Below, piece by piece: positions 25,007 to 34,143 of a stretch of 64,000 bases of DNA (positions within the stretch are counted from its first letter, which is position 1; every line of letters begins with the position of its first letter). The position numbers and the translations under genes were made by a program. The DNA comes from Halotia branconii CENA392. GTDB taxonomy: Bacteria; Cyanobacteriota; Cyanobacteriia; Cyanobacteriales; Nostocaceae. Under the pieces are notes generated by a model, which saw only the letters and a list, made by a program, of their open reading frames with translations, did not search any database and was not told the origin of the DNA. The stretch covers positions 5,655,802 through 5,719,801 of the forward strand of contig NZ_CP124543.1 of NCBI RefSeq assembly GCF_029953635.1, written 5' to 3'.

Positions 25007-25414
25007 TTAATTTACAGCTTCCAGATTACTGAAAAATTCAATTAAATTACCATCAGGATCTCGGAAATGCACTGTTCTCAATCCCCATGCTGGGCGATTT
25101 TGAGGTTGAGTGACAATTGTCACATTCTTTTCTTTAAGATACTGATACAGTTCATCCACGTTATCTACTGCAAAAACTAAGGCTACTTTGTTATGACATT
25201 CAACACCTGAAGGTTGATAAGCGCTGGGAACTGCTTCAGCCATTAACTCTTTTCTAAATAAAGCTAGCTTGATACTATCTCCGGTGTGCAACTCGGCATA
25301 CCAGCTATTTTCGTCGCCCCAATCAATACCAAATCCCAGCACATCGCGGTAAAACAGAAAACAATCTTTAAAGTTGGAGACTAGCAGCCTGATGTGTGTT
25401 AACTGAAGTATCAT
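25007..25414 (-). CDS. VOC/glyoxalase-like metalloprotein
   Basis: 135 residues with the vicinal-oxygen-chelate repeat plan: LTHIRLLVSNFKDCFLFYRD at the start and LRTVHFRDPDGNLIEFFSNL at the end, where His and Glu are the usual metal ligands. Substrate unknown. Members include glyoxalase I, dioxygenases and resistance proteins. The gene is 18 nt downstream of miaE on the same strand and likely co-transcribed, with no evident functional link. Confidence 0.8.
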   Translation of the reverse strand: MILQLTHIRLLVSNFKDCFLFYRDVLGFGIDWGDENSWYAELHTGDSIKLALFRKELMAEAVPSAYQPSGVECHNKVALVFAVDNVDELYQYLKEKNVTIVTQPQNRPAWGLRTVHFRDPDGNLIEFFSNLEAVN

Positions 25415-25432
25415 ATCTCTTGCGTAATTCTA

Positions 25433-26080
25433 CTAACTATGGATTCTCGGCTCTGAATACAAATTTACCAGCAACTCACTTTCGACTGTAGCCAATTCAT
25501 CGAGTCGTTGGATGACAACTTCTCTGTCAAAGTAAGTATCTGCTAAAACCCAGTATGTACCAAAGTGACGCGCTTCTGATGCCATCAAACCCCGATAAAA
25601 TTTGGTTAATTCTGGCTCAGGACAGTGTGTAGCTAATAGTCCTAAGCGTTCGTGACTACGAGCTTCAATTAAACCAGTCACTAGTAAGGAATCTAAAAAG
25701 CGATGGGGTTCTTGAGGACGCACAGCAGCTCTTAAACCAGCGCCGTAGGGAGGCGGTGGTAAAGGTGCAAGAGGGATATTGCGGCGTTCTAGCCACTGAT
25801 TAACTAGTTCAAAGTGTTCTAGTTCTTCGCGAGCGATCGCAGTTAACTCCCGAACCATCTTAGTATTGGAAGGATAGCGAAACATCAAATTTAACGCCAC
25901 ACCTGCGGCTTTGCGTTCACAGTGAGAATGGTCAAGTAAGATGATATCTAAATTTGCGATCGCCTGTTTTACCCAAGCATCGCTAGTAGGTTGTTTCAGG
26001 GCGTTAATTGTGGGTAATACAGAAGTAAGCACAGGGTGACAAAACTCCAGAAATTTTAGTAATGCTGAATATCCCAGCAA
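25433..26080 (-). CDS. miaE: tRNA-(ms2io6A37) hydroxylase MiaE
   Basis: About 215 residues. ANLDIILLDHSHCERKAAGV, TAIAREELEHFELVNQWLER, GLIEARSHERLGLLATHCP and LMASEARHFGTYWVLAD carry the di-iron ligands (E/H and ExxH motifs) of MiaE, which hydroxylates the isoprenoid side chain of ms2i6A at tRNA position 37. The frame has no ATG near its start. The TTG at 26080 gives MLGYSALLKFLEF and an internal GTG is an alternative, so the start is uncertain. Confidence 0.85.
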   Translation of the reverse strand: MLGYSALLKFLEFCHPVLTSVLPTINALKQPTSDAWVKQAIANLDIILLDHSHCERKAAGVALNLMFRYPSNTKMVRELTAIAREELEHFELVNQWLERRNIPLAPLPPPPYGAGLRAAVRPQEPHRFLDSLLVTGLIEARSHERLGLLATHCPEPELTKFYRGLMASEARHFGTYWVLADTYFDREVVIQRLDELATVESELLVNLYSEPRIHS

Positions 26081-26328
26081 ATTGATTTTAATGGCAGATG
26101 AGGCGATCGGCTATGTTATGACAAAATTATTAGACTACTAGTACGAATAGAAACTTTATGGATTCCAGATCGCTTCTTCTCTTTAATAAATATATTAAGG
26201 TAAGTAGAATGATGTGGAAAAACAAAACTATGTCAACTTTGAATTGAAAAATAAGCCAAACAGCAAACATGACGCGAAAACATCTGAGCTAAAATAAACG
26301 CATAAATAATAGATGCCGTATTGATTCT

Positions 26329-26988
26329 ATGACCGTTGCTAGAGAGTTAGATACTCAAGAAAGCATCTGCCAAGATGTTATATTTCCCCCTGGTGACTTA
26401 TATAGTGATGAGCCTCCATTGGAAACAGAACTGCATCTAGAGCAAATCATGCTCTTACTCAAATGCTTAAAATGGTTGTGGCGAGATAGAAATGATTTCT
26501 ATGCAGCTGGGAACCTGACTATTTACTATAGTCCACGCCAACTCAAATCAGAATACTTCCGGGGACCAGACTTTTTTGTAGTGTTAGGAACTCAACGCAA
26601 AACCCGCAAAAGTTGGGTAGTCTGGGAAGAAGATGGCAAATATCCCAACTTCATTTTAGAAATTCTCTCCCAATCAACAGCAAATACAGACAAAGATTTA
26701 AAAAAACAAATTTATCAAGATACTTTCCGTACTCCTGATTATTTTTGGTTTGACCCTTTCACACAAGAGTTTGCAGGATTTCATTTAGTAGATGGAGAAT
26801 ATCAACCTCTGCAAATGAATGAACAAGGACATTTGTGGAGTCATCAGTTAGGGTTACATCTAGGAATTTATGATGGACTATTGAGGTTTTTTACAGCAGA
26901 TGGGCAATTAGTACCCACACCTGAAGAAACGGCAGAACGTTTAGCAGCCAAACTGCGAGAATTAAATATCGACCCAGATACAGTTTAA
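26329..26988 (+). CDS. Uma2 family (DUF820) putative endonuclease, copy 1
   Basis: 219 residues of the cyanobacteria-rich Uma2/DUF820 family, a PD-(D/E)XK fold. Visible core: EYFRGPDFFVVLG (PD), NFILEILSQSTANTDKDLKK (E-x-L then K). The DNA or RNA target is unknown. The next gene, 747 nt downstream, is a paralogue, and the 40 nt before both starts are nearly identical (AAATAAACG.ATAAATAATA), so the promoter was copied too. Ends in a helical tail LAAKLRELNIDPDTV. Confidence 0.8.
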   Translation: MTVARELDTQESICQDVIFPPGDLYSDEPPLETELHLEQIMLLLKCLKWLWRDRNDFYAAGNLTIYYSPRQLKSEYFRGPDFFVVLGTQRKTRKSWVVWEEDGKYPNFILEILSQSTANTDKDLKKQIYQDTFRTPDYFWFDPFTQEFAGFHLVDGEYQPLQMNEQGHLWSHQLGLHLGIYDGLLRFFTADGQLVPTPEETAERLAAKLRELNIDPDTV

Positions 26989-27075
26989 ATTTATTAACAA
27001 GAATCTCTAAGGAGCGATCGCAATCTATCAAACCGCTAAAATAAACGTATAAATAATAGATGCTGTATTGATTCT

Positions 27076-27777
27076 ATGACTATTACTCAAGAATTAGATG
27101 ATCAAAAAAGCATCTGCCAAGATGTTATATTTCCCCCTGGTGATTTATATAGTAACGAGCCTCCCTTGGAAACAGAACTACATCTACGACAAATAATTCT
27201 ACTTTTACAATGCTTAGAATCGTTGTGGAAAAAGAAAAATGATTTCTATGCGGCGGGAAACTTGACGATTTACTATAGTCCGCGCCAACTCAAATCAGAA
27301 TACTTCCGCGGCCCAGACTTTTTTGTAGTGTTAGGAACTCAACGCAAAACCCGCAAAAGCTGGGTAGTCTGGGAAGAAGACGGCAAATATCCTCATGTAA
27401 TTGTAGAAATTCTTTCCCAATCAACAGCGAAGACAGACAAAGATTTAAAAAAACAAATTTATCAAGAGACTTTCCGCACCCCGGATTATTTTTGGTTTGA
27501 CCCTTTCACACAAGAGTTTGCAGGATTTCATTTAGTAGATGGAGAATATCAACCTCTGCAAATGAATGAACAAGGACATTTGTGGAGTCATCAGTTAGGA
27601 TTACATCTGGGAATTTATGATGGATTATTGAGGTTTTTTACAGCAGATGGGCAATTAGTACCCACACCTGAAGAAACGGCAGAACAAGCAGAACAAAAAG
27701 TAGAACAAGCAGAACAAAAAGCAGAACGTTTGGCAGCCAAATTGCGCGAATTAAATATTGACCCAGATACAGTTTAG
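27076..27777 (+). CDS. Uma2 family (DUF820) putative endonuclease, copy 2
   Basis: 233 residues, nearly identical to copy 1 from about residue 60 on (EYFRGPDFFVVLG, EILSQSTAKTDKDLKK). The main difference is 14 extra residues of heptad-like repeats before the tail (EQAEQKVEQAEQKAE), coming from a 21-bp tandem duplication that should lengthen a C-terminal coiled coil. The N-terminal 50 residues have diverged more (LRQIILLLQCLESLWKKKND). The pair is a tandem gene duplication, possibly kept uniform by gene conversion. Confidence 0.8.
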   Translation: MTITQELDDQKSICQDVIFPPGDLYSNEPPLETELHLRQIILLLQCLESLWKKKNDFYAAGNLTIYYSPRQLKSEYFRGPDFFVVLGTQRKTRKSWVVWEEDGKYPHVIVEILSQSTAKTDKDLKKQIYQETFRTPDYFWFDPFTQEFAGFHLVDGEYQPLQMNEQGHLWSHQLGLHLGIYDGLLRFFTADGQLVPTPEETAEQAEQKVEQAEQKAERLAAKLRELNIDPDTV

Positions 27778-28052
27778 AGTACTGCGATCGCACTCAGCAT
27801 TGAAAAAATATCAATATACATTAACCAAAAAAACACTATGGAACTATACAGACAGCCCCAATAATGCAATCATTTTCGCTCGATTCAAGTCTGCATCGCA
27901 GGATAATCCGCAAAGCAGAAATTCGGCGGATTTGGGAATATCTATGCAATAGTCCACCAAGCAAAACACGATTGTTGTAGCTTTGAGCTTTTTTCAAAGC
28001 TGTCACAGCCGAGAAACGCTAAAATCAAGTCAGCCTTTGTATTGTCGCGGTT

Positions 28053-29813
28053 GTGTCCCACATCACACAGAGTGCTGTTCACTGCATAAATCCTGATTGT
28101 CAACGTCCTTATCCTCAACCTTGGGGAAACAAATTTTGCAACAGCTGTGGCGCGGTGCTACAGTTGCTAGATCGCTATATCCCAATCCAGCCTTTGGGTT
28201 CGGGAGGATTTGCCCAAATTTATACAGTTTGGGATCAAAAGACTCAGACACAGAAAGTGCTAAAAGTTTTGGTAGACAATTCACCAAAGGCACTAGAATT
28301 ATTCGCGCAAGAAGCAGCAGTTTTAATTAATTTGCGGCATCCTGGTGTCCCTAAAGTCGATGCTGATGGATATTTTCAAGTAAATTTGATTAGTCCCAAA
28401 CCACGCCAATTACCTTGCTTGGTGATGGAAAAAATTAATGGACAGACTCTTCAGGAGATACTAGAAAATTATCCTCAAGGATGTCCAGAGGAGTTGGTAT
28501 TAAGCTGGTTCACCCAGGCGGTAAAGATTTTACAGGAATTACATAAACGTCAAATTATTCACCGCGACATTAAACCTTCAAATTTGATGCTGCGGACTCC
28601 TTCACCTAATGTACCTACTGTAAATCAAGGGGGAACTGGTTGGGAACAACTAGTATTAATTGATTTTGGTGGGGCAAAACAATTTAATACAGCCATGCTA
28701 CGGCGAGAATCTAGTTCAACTCGGTTATTTTCTTCTGGCTATAGTCCACCAGAACAGGTAGTTGGGGGGAATGTAGGGCCTGCGGTTGATTTTTATGCCC
28801 TCGGTCGGACGATGATTGAATTACTCACAGGTAAGTATCCGCCAAATTTAGAAGATCCCCAAAGTGGAAAATTACGCTGGCGTACCAGGGTAAATGTAAA
28901 TCGGGATCTGGCAGATTTATTAGATGAAATGGTGCAAGAGGATGTAAAGTCGCGTCCGGCAAATGCCGCTATAATTCTAAAACGCTTGGCGAAAATTACC
29001 ACAGGAGGATCACAACCAGGGTTATTTGCTCAAATTCAGGATTCTGTTCGGCAAGTTTTAACCCAAACTTCTAGCCAACTGACACTACTAACTCAAACTT
29101 TTGATCAAGTTTTAGCAAGTTTTAGCCAAGCTGTAGGCACAACAGTTTTTTTGATCGCTAAAACGGTTATAAAAATATTACAAGCCTGTCTAGCGACAAT
29201 TTGGGCGATGCTACTAACTGGTATGGGAGCTGGTACAGGTGCGATCGCTGGCTGGATTTTAGGGCGTAACACAATTTTAGGCGATCGCGTTGCTGAATAT
29301 ATTTTTCATCAGATACCTGAATTATTTCCAAATGCTCAAACTGCTGTAGGAACACAAATTATTATGTTTGCCGCCGCAGGTTTGGGTACAGCATTGGGAC
29401 TAACGATATCGGGGTGTTTTGGTCAACGGCGGCGGTTTTTGATAGCTTCACTGATGGGTTTAATTAGCTATGCATTCGGCTGGTTATTTTTACAGCTAAT
29501 TATGTCAGCCGAAAGCAGTGGAGGTGTGGTGGGAGTTGTTTTAGTCGCTGTTTTTTTATTCACCCTCAGTTTAGGTTTTCGCAGTCACCACATTGTTTAT
29601 GCTGTAATAACTGCAATTGGTACTGCCAGCATTTTGACAAGTTTAACCATTTTATTTCCCAACACTGGCTGGCAATTTTCCAGTCAGTCCCTCTCTTCAG
29701 GCTTACTCGTGCCTATTGCTTTTTTCAGTTTTGTGGGTGTTTTAATCAGCTTTTGGTTAGGAGTGAGTTATTACCTAATTGTGCCAGGACTACGCTTTTT
29801 AGGCTGGCGTTAA
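28053..29813 (+). CDS. Membrane Ser/Thr protein kinase with N-terminal zinc ribbon
   Basis: 586 residues, GTG start. A zinc-ribbon-like CINPDC...CNSCGA occupies 11-36. The kinase domain (about 40-310) has a glycine loop LGSGGFAQIY, VLKVLVD with the ATP-binding Lys, HRDIKPSNLM, and IDFGGAKQ where DFG is intact, so it should be active. The C-terminal 220 residues carry about six hydrophobic segments (IWAMLLTGMGAGTGAIAGWI, IIMFAAAGLGTALGLTI, VVGVVLVAVFLFTLSLGF). Hanks-type kinases with four-Cys starts are common in Nostoc. Target unknown. Confidence 0.85.
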   Translation: MSHITQSAVHCINPDCQRPYPQPWGNKFCNSCGAVLQLLDRYIPIQPLGSGGFAQIYTVWDQKTQTQKVLKVLVDNSPKALELFAQEAAVLINLRHPGVPKVDADGYFQVNLISPKPRQLPCLVMEKINGQTLQEILENYPQGCPEELVLSWFTQAVKILQELHKRQIIHRDIKPSNLMLRTPSPNVPTVNQGGTGWEQLVLIDFGGAKQFNTAMLRRESSSTRLFSSGYSPPEQVVGGNVGPAVDFYALGRTMIELLTGKYPPNLEDPQSGKLRWRTRVNVNRDLADLLDEMVQEDVKSRPANAAIILKRLAKITTGGSQPGLFAQIQDSVRQVLTQTSSQLTLLTQTFDQVLASFSQAVGTTVFLIAKTVIKILQACLATIWAMLLTGMGAGTGAIAGWILGRNTILGDRVAEYIFHQIPELFPNAQTAVGTQIIMFAAAGLGTALGLTISGCFGQRRRFLIASLMGLISYAFGWLFLQLIMSAESSGGVVGVVLVAVFLFTLSLGFRSHHIVYAVITAIGTASILTSLTILFPNTGWQFSSQSLSSGLLVPIAFFSFVGVLISFWLGVSYYLIVPGLRFLGWR

Positions 29814-29831
29814 TCATACACCCAAAAACAA

Positions 29832-29870
29832 GATCCCCCTAGCCGCTTTGTTCATTCAGCTAGGGGGATC
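29832..29870. terminator. Strong inverted repeat, probable terminator
   Basis: Perfect 12-bp arms GATCCCCCTAGC (29832-29843) and GCTAGGGGGATC (29859-29870), 18 nt after the kinase stop. No T run follows, so it may be a dispersed palindrome. Confidence 0.6.
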
Positions 29871-30075
29871 ATATATTTGGTAGTCTATAAATGGTTCGGT
29901 ATAGTTGCTCACAATTTGATTCTAAAGCCTAGATAGAGCTTTGAGTAGTCTAATCACCAGAATTTATAGTATTTTTATAGCTCCTTTACCACCACTTCAT
30001 CTCTGGGTTATCTATGTTAAGTATTATACTTAAATAACATGTAATTTCTCATCCATAACAATATCCGTAAAAAAT

Positions 30076-30639
30076 ATGAAATTCAAGATTGTAGCTACCG
30101 TTGCCCTGTTAGCTTGTTTCGGGTTTACAGAGCAAGCTTTGGCATTTAATCCGCAGGACGTGGAGCAGTTGAAGGTGACTAATGACTGTCCTAGGTGCGA
30201 TTTGAGTGGTGCTGACCTTACTCAACTAAATCTGGGTGGAGCAAATTTGCGTGGGGCTAATTTAAATAGAGCAATCTTATCTCAAACAAATCTGACAAAT
30301 GCAGATCTTACGAGTGCCACTCTAGAAGGTGCGTTGCTCAATTTTGCTAATTTAACTGGTGCTTCCTTAACAGGCACAAATTTAAAATCAGCTTCCCTAG
30401 AAAATGCCGACCTGTCTTTTGCCGGTTTTATCAGTGCCAATTTAGAAGCAGCTAACTTAAAAAATGCCACATTGCAGTTCACTAATTTCCGGGGAGCTAA
30501 CTTTCGGTTGACAACTCAAACTAACGGCACAGTCACTTCCAATAAACCTTATGACTGGTCGTTAGAGCGTGTAACTCTGCGAGAGTGTAATAAGTTCAAA
30601 ACTGGAGAGGTTCCAGGCACAACTTGCTACACTAAATAA
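30076..30639 (+). CDS. Secreted pentapeptide-repeat protein
   Basis: 187 residues. Signal peptide MKFKIVATVALLACFGFTEQ with cleavage near ALAF. CPRCDLSGADLTQLNL begins a run of A(D/N)LxX repeats (about 42-140), forming a right-handed quadrilateral beta helix. The CPRC-DLSGADL start and final Cys-bearing segment (LRECNKFKTGEVPGTTC) could form disulfides. Pentapeptide proteins of this type are abundant in cyanobacteria; function unknown. Isolated gene. Confidence 0.85.
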   Translation: MKFKIVATVALLACFGFTEQALAFNPQDVEQLKVTNDCPRCDLSGADLTQLNLGGANLRGANLNRAILSQTNLTNADLTSATLEGALLNFANLTGASLTGTNLKSASLENADLSFAGFISANLEAANLKNATLQFTNFRGANFRLTTQTNGTVTSNKPYDWSLERVTLRECNKFKTGEVPGTTCYTK

Positions 30640-30863
30640 AAAAATGGGCATTGGGCATGGGGCATTGGGCATGGGGGAAAAGGAGACAGTTCTTTGCAAA
30701 ATTCTCTAATTCCCTTCTGCTCCTCTGCTCCTCTGCCCCGGTTGTTGAGCGTAGTCGAAACACTGCTCCCTGCCCCTCTGCCTCTTCTCCTGCTGTGGAA
30801 TAAAAGTATTTTGTTTAACACTTCTTTATCATGGAGACAAAGGCTGTAAACTAAAATTGAGCA

Positions 30864-32045
30864 ATGCTGACCCGTATTAAAGACTTAGCCACAAAACTAG
30901 CGCCCCGATTAATTGAGATTCGTCGCCATATTCACTCTCATCCAGAACTCAGCGGTCAAGAGTATCAAACAGCTGCGTTTGTTGCTGGTGTTTTATCTTC
31001 TAGTGGTCTCCATGTACAAGAAGGAATTGGCAAAACTGGTGTGATCGGAGAACTGCAAGGTACTGGCAAAGATCAGCGCTTATTGGCAATTCGTACTGAT
31101 ATGGATGCTTTACCCATTCAAGAACGTACAGGTTTAGAATATGCCTCTCGTACAGAAGGCGTAATGCACGCTTGTGGTCATGATATTCACACTACTGTCG
31201 GGTTGGGAACAGCAATGGTGCTATCTCAAATGGCTGAGGAATTGGGTGGTAAAGTACGGTTTTTATTTCAGGCAGCAGAAGAAATTGCCCAAGGAGCAAG
31301 CTGGATGGTAAAAGATGGGGCAATGGAAAAAGTCTCTGCGGTCTTAGGGATTCATGTTTTTCCTTCCATCCCAGCAGGTTCTATTGGCGTGCGTTACGGG
31401 GCATTAACAGCAGCTGCTGATGATTTAGAGATTATTATTATTGGAGAATCAGGGCATGGAGCGCGTCCTCATGAAGCGGTTGATGCCATTTGGATTGCCT
31501 CACAAGTAATTACTGCATTACAGCAAGCAATTAGCCGGACACAGAATCCTTTACGTCCTGTAGTATTGACCATAGGCAAGATTAGTGGTGGTCGAGCGCC
31601 AAATGTGATTGCCGATCAAGTACAGTTGTTAGGGACTGTGCGATCGCTCCATCCTGAAACCCGCGCCCAACTGCCAAACTGGATTGAAAATATTGTTGCT
31701 AATGTCTGTCATGCCTACGGGGCGCGTTATCAAGTCAATTATCGCCAAGGCGTGCCTAGCGTGCAAAATGATTACACCCTCACGCAATTATTACAATCAT
31801 CCGCCGAAGAAGCTTGGAGTAGCGATCGCGTCCAAGTTTTACCTGAACCTTCTCTGGGCGCTGAAGATTTCTCTGTTTATTTGGAACATGCCCCAGGCTC
31901 GATGTTTCGCTTGGGTGTAGGCTATAAAGATAGAATTATTAACTACCCATTACATCATCCCGAATTTGAAGTTGATGAATCTGCAATTATCACTGGGGTT
32001 GTAACAATGGCGTATACGGCTTATAAATTTTGGTTGCAAGAATAA
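30864..32045 (+). CDS. M20-family amidohydrolase (IAA-amino-acid hydrolase-like)
   Basis: 393 residues. IRTDMDALPIQE, MHACGHDIHTTVGLGTAM, FQAAEEIAQGASWMVKDG and the C-terminal PSLGAEDFSVYLEHAPG are the M20D motifs. Cys, His and Glu of these ligate the metal pair. The dimerisation domain starts GHGARPHEAVDAIW. Family members remove acyl groups from amino acids or hydrolyse amide conjugates. No signal peptide, so cytosolic. Full length; single gene preceded by a low-complexity GGGCATTGGGCATGG tract. Confidence 0.85.
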   Translation: MLTRIKDLATKLAPRLIEIRRHIHSHPELSGQEYQTAAFVAGVLSSSGLHVQEGIGKTGVIGELQGTGKDQRLLAIRTDMDALPIQERTGLEYASRTEGVMHACGHDIHTTVGLGTAMVLSQMAEELGGKVRFLFQAAEEIAQGASWMVKDGAMEKVSAVLGIHVFPSIPAGSIGVRYGALTAAADDLEIIIIGESGHGARPHEAVDAIWIASQVITALQQAISRTQNPLRPVVLTIGKISGGRAPNVIADQVQLLGTVRSLHPETRAQLPNWIENIVANVCHAYGARYQVNYRQGVPSVQNDYTLTQLLQSSAEEAWSSDRVQVLPEPSLGAEDFSVYLEHAPGSMFRLGVGYKDRIINYPLHHPEFEVDESAIITGVVTMAYTAYKFWLQE

Positions 32046-32207
32046 ATATTGACTGATTTTGTCGTAAGTGTCCCACTATGGCGTTTCTCGTTCTAGTGAG
32101 GTACATCTGTGTGAGATCAGGGACTAGGGGCTAGGGATTATGTACCTCGTGTAATTGGGAACTGCTATATAACGGGAATTTATTTTGAAAGAAAAACCAG
32201 CTTTCAA

Positions 32208-32840
32208 TTAACTTTGAAGAATTGGTTGAATTGTAGAAATCTCTGATAAATTCAGACGTTTCATAACTTCATGAATTGGTTCTTGCCAATGGTCTTCAAA
32301 GCGGTATCCTAATAAAAAGTCGGCTTTTTTACCTAATTCTCGTCCTTTTTGCAGGTTGATAAAAATCGCTTTGATTTGCCAGGGAGCCAAAATTGGATAA
32401 AGTAATCTAGCCAACCATAAGCTGATTTGAAGTGATTTACTGTAGTTTTGCTCAACAGCAAAAGCCAGAACACCTATTTCACCTGCATAACTGGTATCAA
32501 AGCCTAGCAAGACATGAAAAATATCGTGAGTAATAGTGTATCGCAGAGCAAATACATTACGTCGGGCAACATCCTCCAGTTCAGGACTGACATTCAGCGG
32601 TTTTAGATGGTTTGCCAGCATGTGGTCGGCATATTCTCGCCCAAAAGTGCTTGGCGGATATTGGCTTAATTTTTCCAAATCAATTGCAGGATGATAGCCT
32701 ACCACCTGTTGTAATTTAGAGGCGATTTCTGAAGAGACTTTTGCACCCAAAAAATCAGATTTAAGAATGGCAAAATCACCTATATTTTCCGAACTTTTTG
32801 CTGCCAAAATTGCTTTGAATTGTTTAAATTTATTAATCAT
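32208..32840 (-). CDS. Coq4-family protein
   Basis: 210 residues from the ATG at 32840. RYTITHDIFHVLLGFDTSYA contains the Coq4 HDxxH metal motif, followed by GEIGVLAFAVEQNY and a C-terminal GRELGKKADFLLGYRFEDHW. Coq4 organises ubiquinone synthesis in other organisms and is linked to ring C1 chemistry. Cyanobacteria make plastoquinone instead, so the substrate here is unclear. No neighbour of quinone synthesis is seen. Confidence 0.75.
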   Translation of the reverse strand: MINKFKQFKAILAAKSSENIGDFAILKSDFLGAKVSSEIASKLQQVVGYHPAIDLEKLSQYPPSTFGREYADHMLANHLKPLNVSPELEDVARRNVFALRYTITHDIFHVLLGFDTSYAGEIGVLAFAVEQNYSKSLQISLWLARLLYPILAPWQIKAIFINLQKGRELGKKADFLLGYRFEDHWQEPIHEVMKRLNLSEISTIQPILQS

Positions 32841-32965
32841 CAGCAATTTTCTATATTGTGACTAAAATTTTAACAAACTCAATTGCTGCTACCATATCAA
32901 CTTATGGCAGCAGTGTCAGATAGAATCAGGTTTTCGGTGTTTACTCTCAAGGTATATTACTTATC

Positions 32966-33772
32966 ATGCCGAGGGTTCAGGTTAACGGAATTGACTTGTT
33001 CTACGATATTAAAGGAACAGGTGAACCTTTACTATTAATTGCTGGTTTCTTCTGTGATCATTCTTATTGGTCGCTAATCATGCCATCACTCGTATCCCAA
33101 TATCAAGTGATTCGTGTCGATAACCGAGGGATGGGGCGAAGTTCTGCTATTGATATTTCCTATACTATTGAGCAAATGGCAAATGATATTGCACTTTTAC
33201 TTGATCGCATTGGTATCGACAAAGTGCATGTAGCAGGTCATTCAATGGGTGGTTATATTGCTCAAGAGCTAGTCTTGGCAAATCCTGAAAAAGTACAAAG
33301 TCTGATACTACTGTCATCTTTGGCAAAGGGTGATCAACTATTCAACAGTATTATCCAAACCTGGGGCGACCTTCCTGATTATGTAGACCTAAAGCTGTAT
33401 GAAAAAATCATATTACCCTGGATATTTACGGATGAGTTCTACTCTATTCCTGGAATGGTCGACCAACTAATTGAATGGGCAATCCAATATCCTTATGCGC
33501 CAACAAATTATACACTCTATCATCATAGCCGAGCTATTCTTGGCTTTGACACAAGCGATCGCCTTAAGTATATTAATTGTCCTACTTTAGTTCTGGTTGG
33601 CAAACAAGATATCCTAACTCCAGTCAAGTTTTCCCAGGAACTTGCTCAAGGTATTCCTAACGCCAAACTTGTAGTCCTTGAGCGTGGAGGTCATGGTTTT
33701 TTGGTCGAATCACCTGAAACTGTGGCTTCAGCTATGTTATACGCATTATCTCAAGTATCCAAAAATGGATAA
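32966..33772 (+). CDS. Alpha/beta hydrolase
   Basis: 268 residues with the full hydrolase triad: nucleophile elbow VAGHSMGGYIAQE near Ser93, Asp in LVLVGKQDILTP and His in ERGGHGFLVESPE. The oxyanion loop LLLIAGFFCDHSYW and DNRGMGRSSAI are typical of esterase or haloperoxidase-like members. Substrate unknown. A terminator hairpin stands 6 nt after the stop. Confidence 0.85.
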   Translation: MPRVQVNGIDLFYDIKGTGEPLLLIAGFFCDHSYWSLIMPSLVSQYQVIRVDNRGMGRSSAIDISYTIEQMANDIALLLDRIGIDKVHVAGHSMGGYIAQELVLANPEKVQSLILLSSLAKGDQLFNSIIQTWGDLPDYVDLKLYEKIILPWIFTDEFYSIPGMVDQLIEWAIQYPYAPTNYTLYHHSRAILGFDTSDRLKYINCPTLVLVGKQDILTPVKFSQELAQGIPNAKLVVLERGGHGFLVESPETVASAMLYALSQVSKNG

Positions 33773-33777
33773 AGAAA

Positions 33778-33810
33778 ATGGAGAGCGTAAAATTACTTAC
33801 AACTCTCCAT
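33778..33810 (+). terminator. Terminator hairpin
   Basis: Arms ATGGAGAG (33778-33785) and CTCTCCAT (33803-33810) just after the hydrolase gene. Confidence 0.6.
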
Positions 33811-34143
33811 TAGATGGTTATAGATAATCTAAAACTCATTGTATAGCAAACGTATAGCAAATAACATCCTGTTAACATGAGTTCGATGCACCTTTTCCTA
33901 ACCCCTCTTGGACGCGGCTACGGTGTACACACAAGTCTTTTATAGTTGTTTCACAGACTTTTGATCCCCCCAACCTCTCTTAAAAAAGGGGGCAAAAACC
34001 TCACAAAGTCCTCCTTTTTAAGGAGGATTTAGGAGGATCTACAACGATTTTGGTTTTGTACACAGATGTGTGTACACGCTGGCTTGAACGCAAAGAGGGG
34101 CAGAAAATTCACTAGTTTTGAACGACGAAAAAATCAAGGTTTC
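33811..34143. repeat. Repeat-bearing gap before the IS element
   Basis: No gene. The stretch 33962-34041 has GATCCCCCCAACCTCTCTTA with AAAAAAGGGGG and CTCCTTTTTAAGGAGGATTT, a frequent Nostoc repeat with several overlapping hairpins. CTACGGTGTACACACAAGTC and its near-inverse ACAGATGTGTGTACACGCTG flank it (33919 and 34061). Confidence 0.5.

Noticed and set aside
27758..27952. Open frame after the second Uma2 gene
   Set aside because: Overlaps the end of Uma2 in another frame, has no start site or family likeness.
30640..30700. GGGCATTGGGCATGGGGCAT tract as a CRISPR-like or tandem gene repeat
   Set aside because: Low-complexity G-rich spacer seen in many Nostoc intergenic regions; no spacers or regular repeats.
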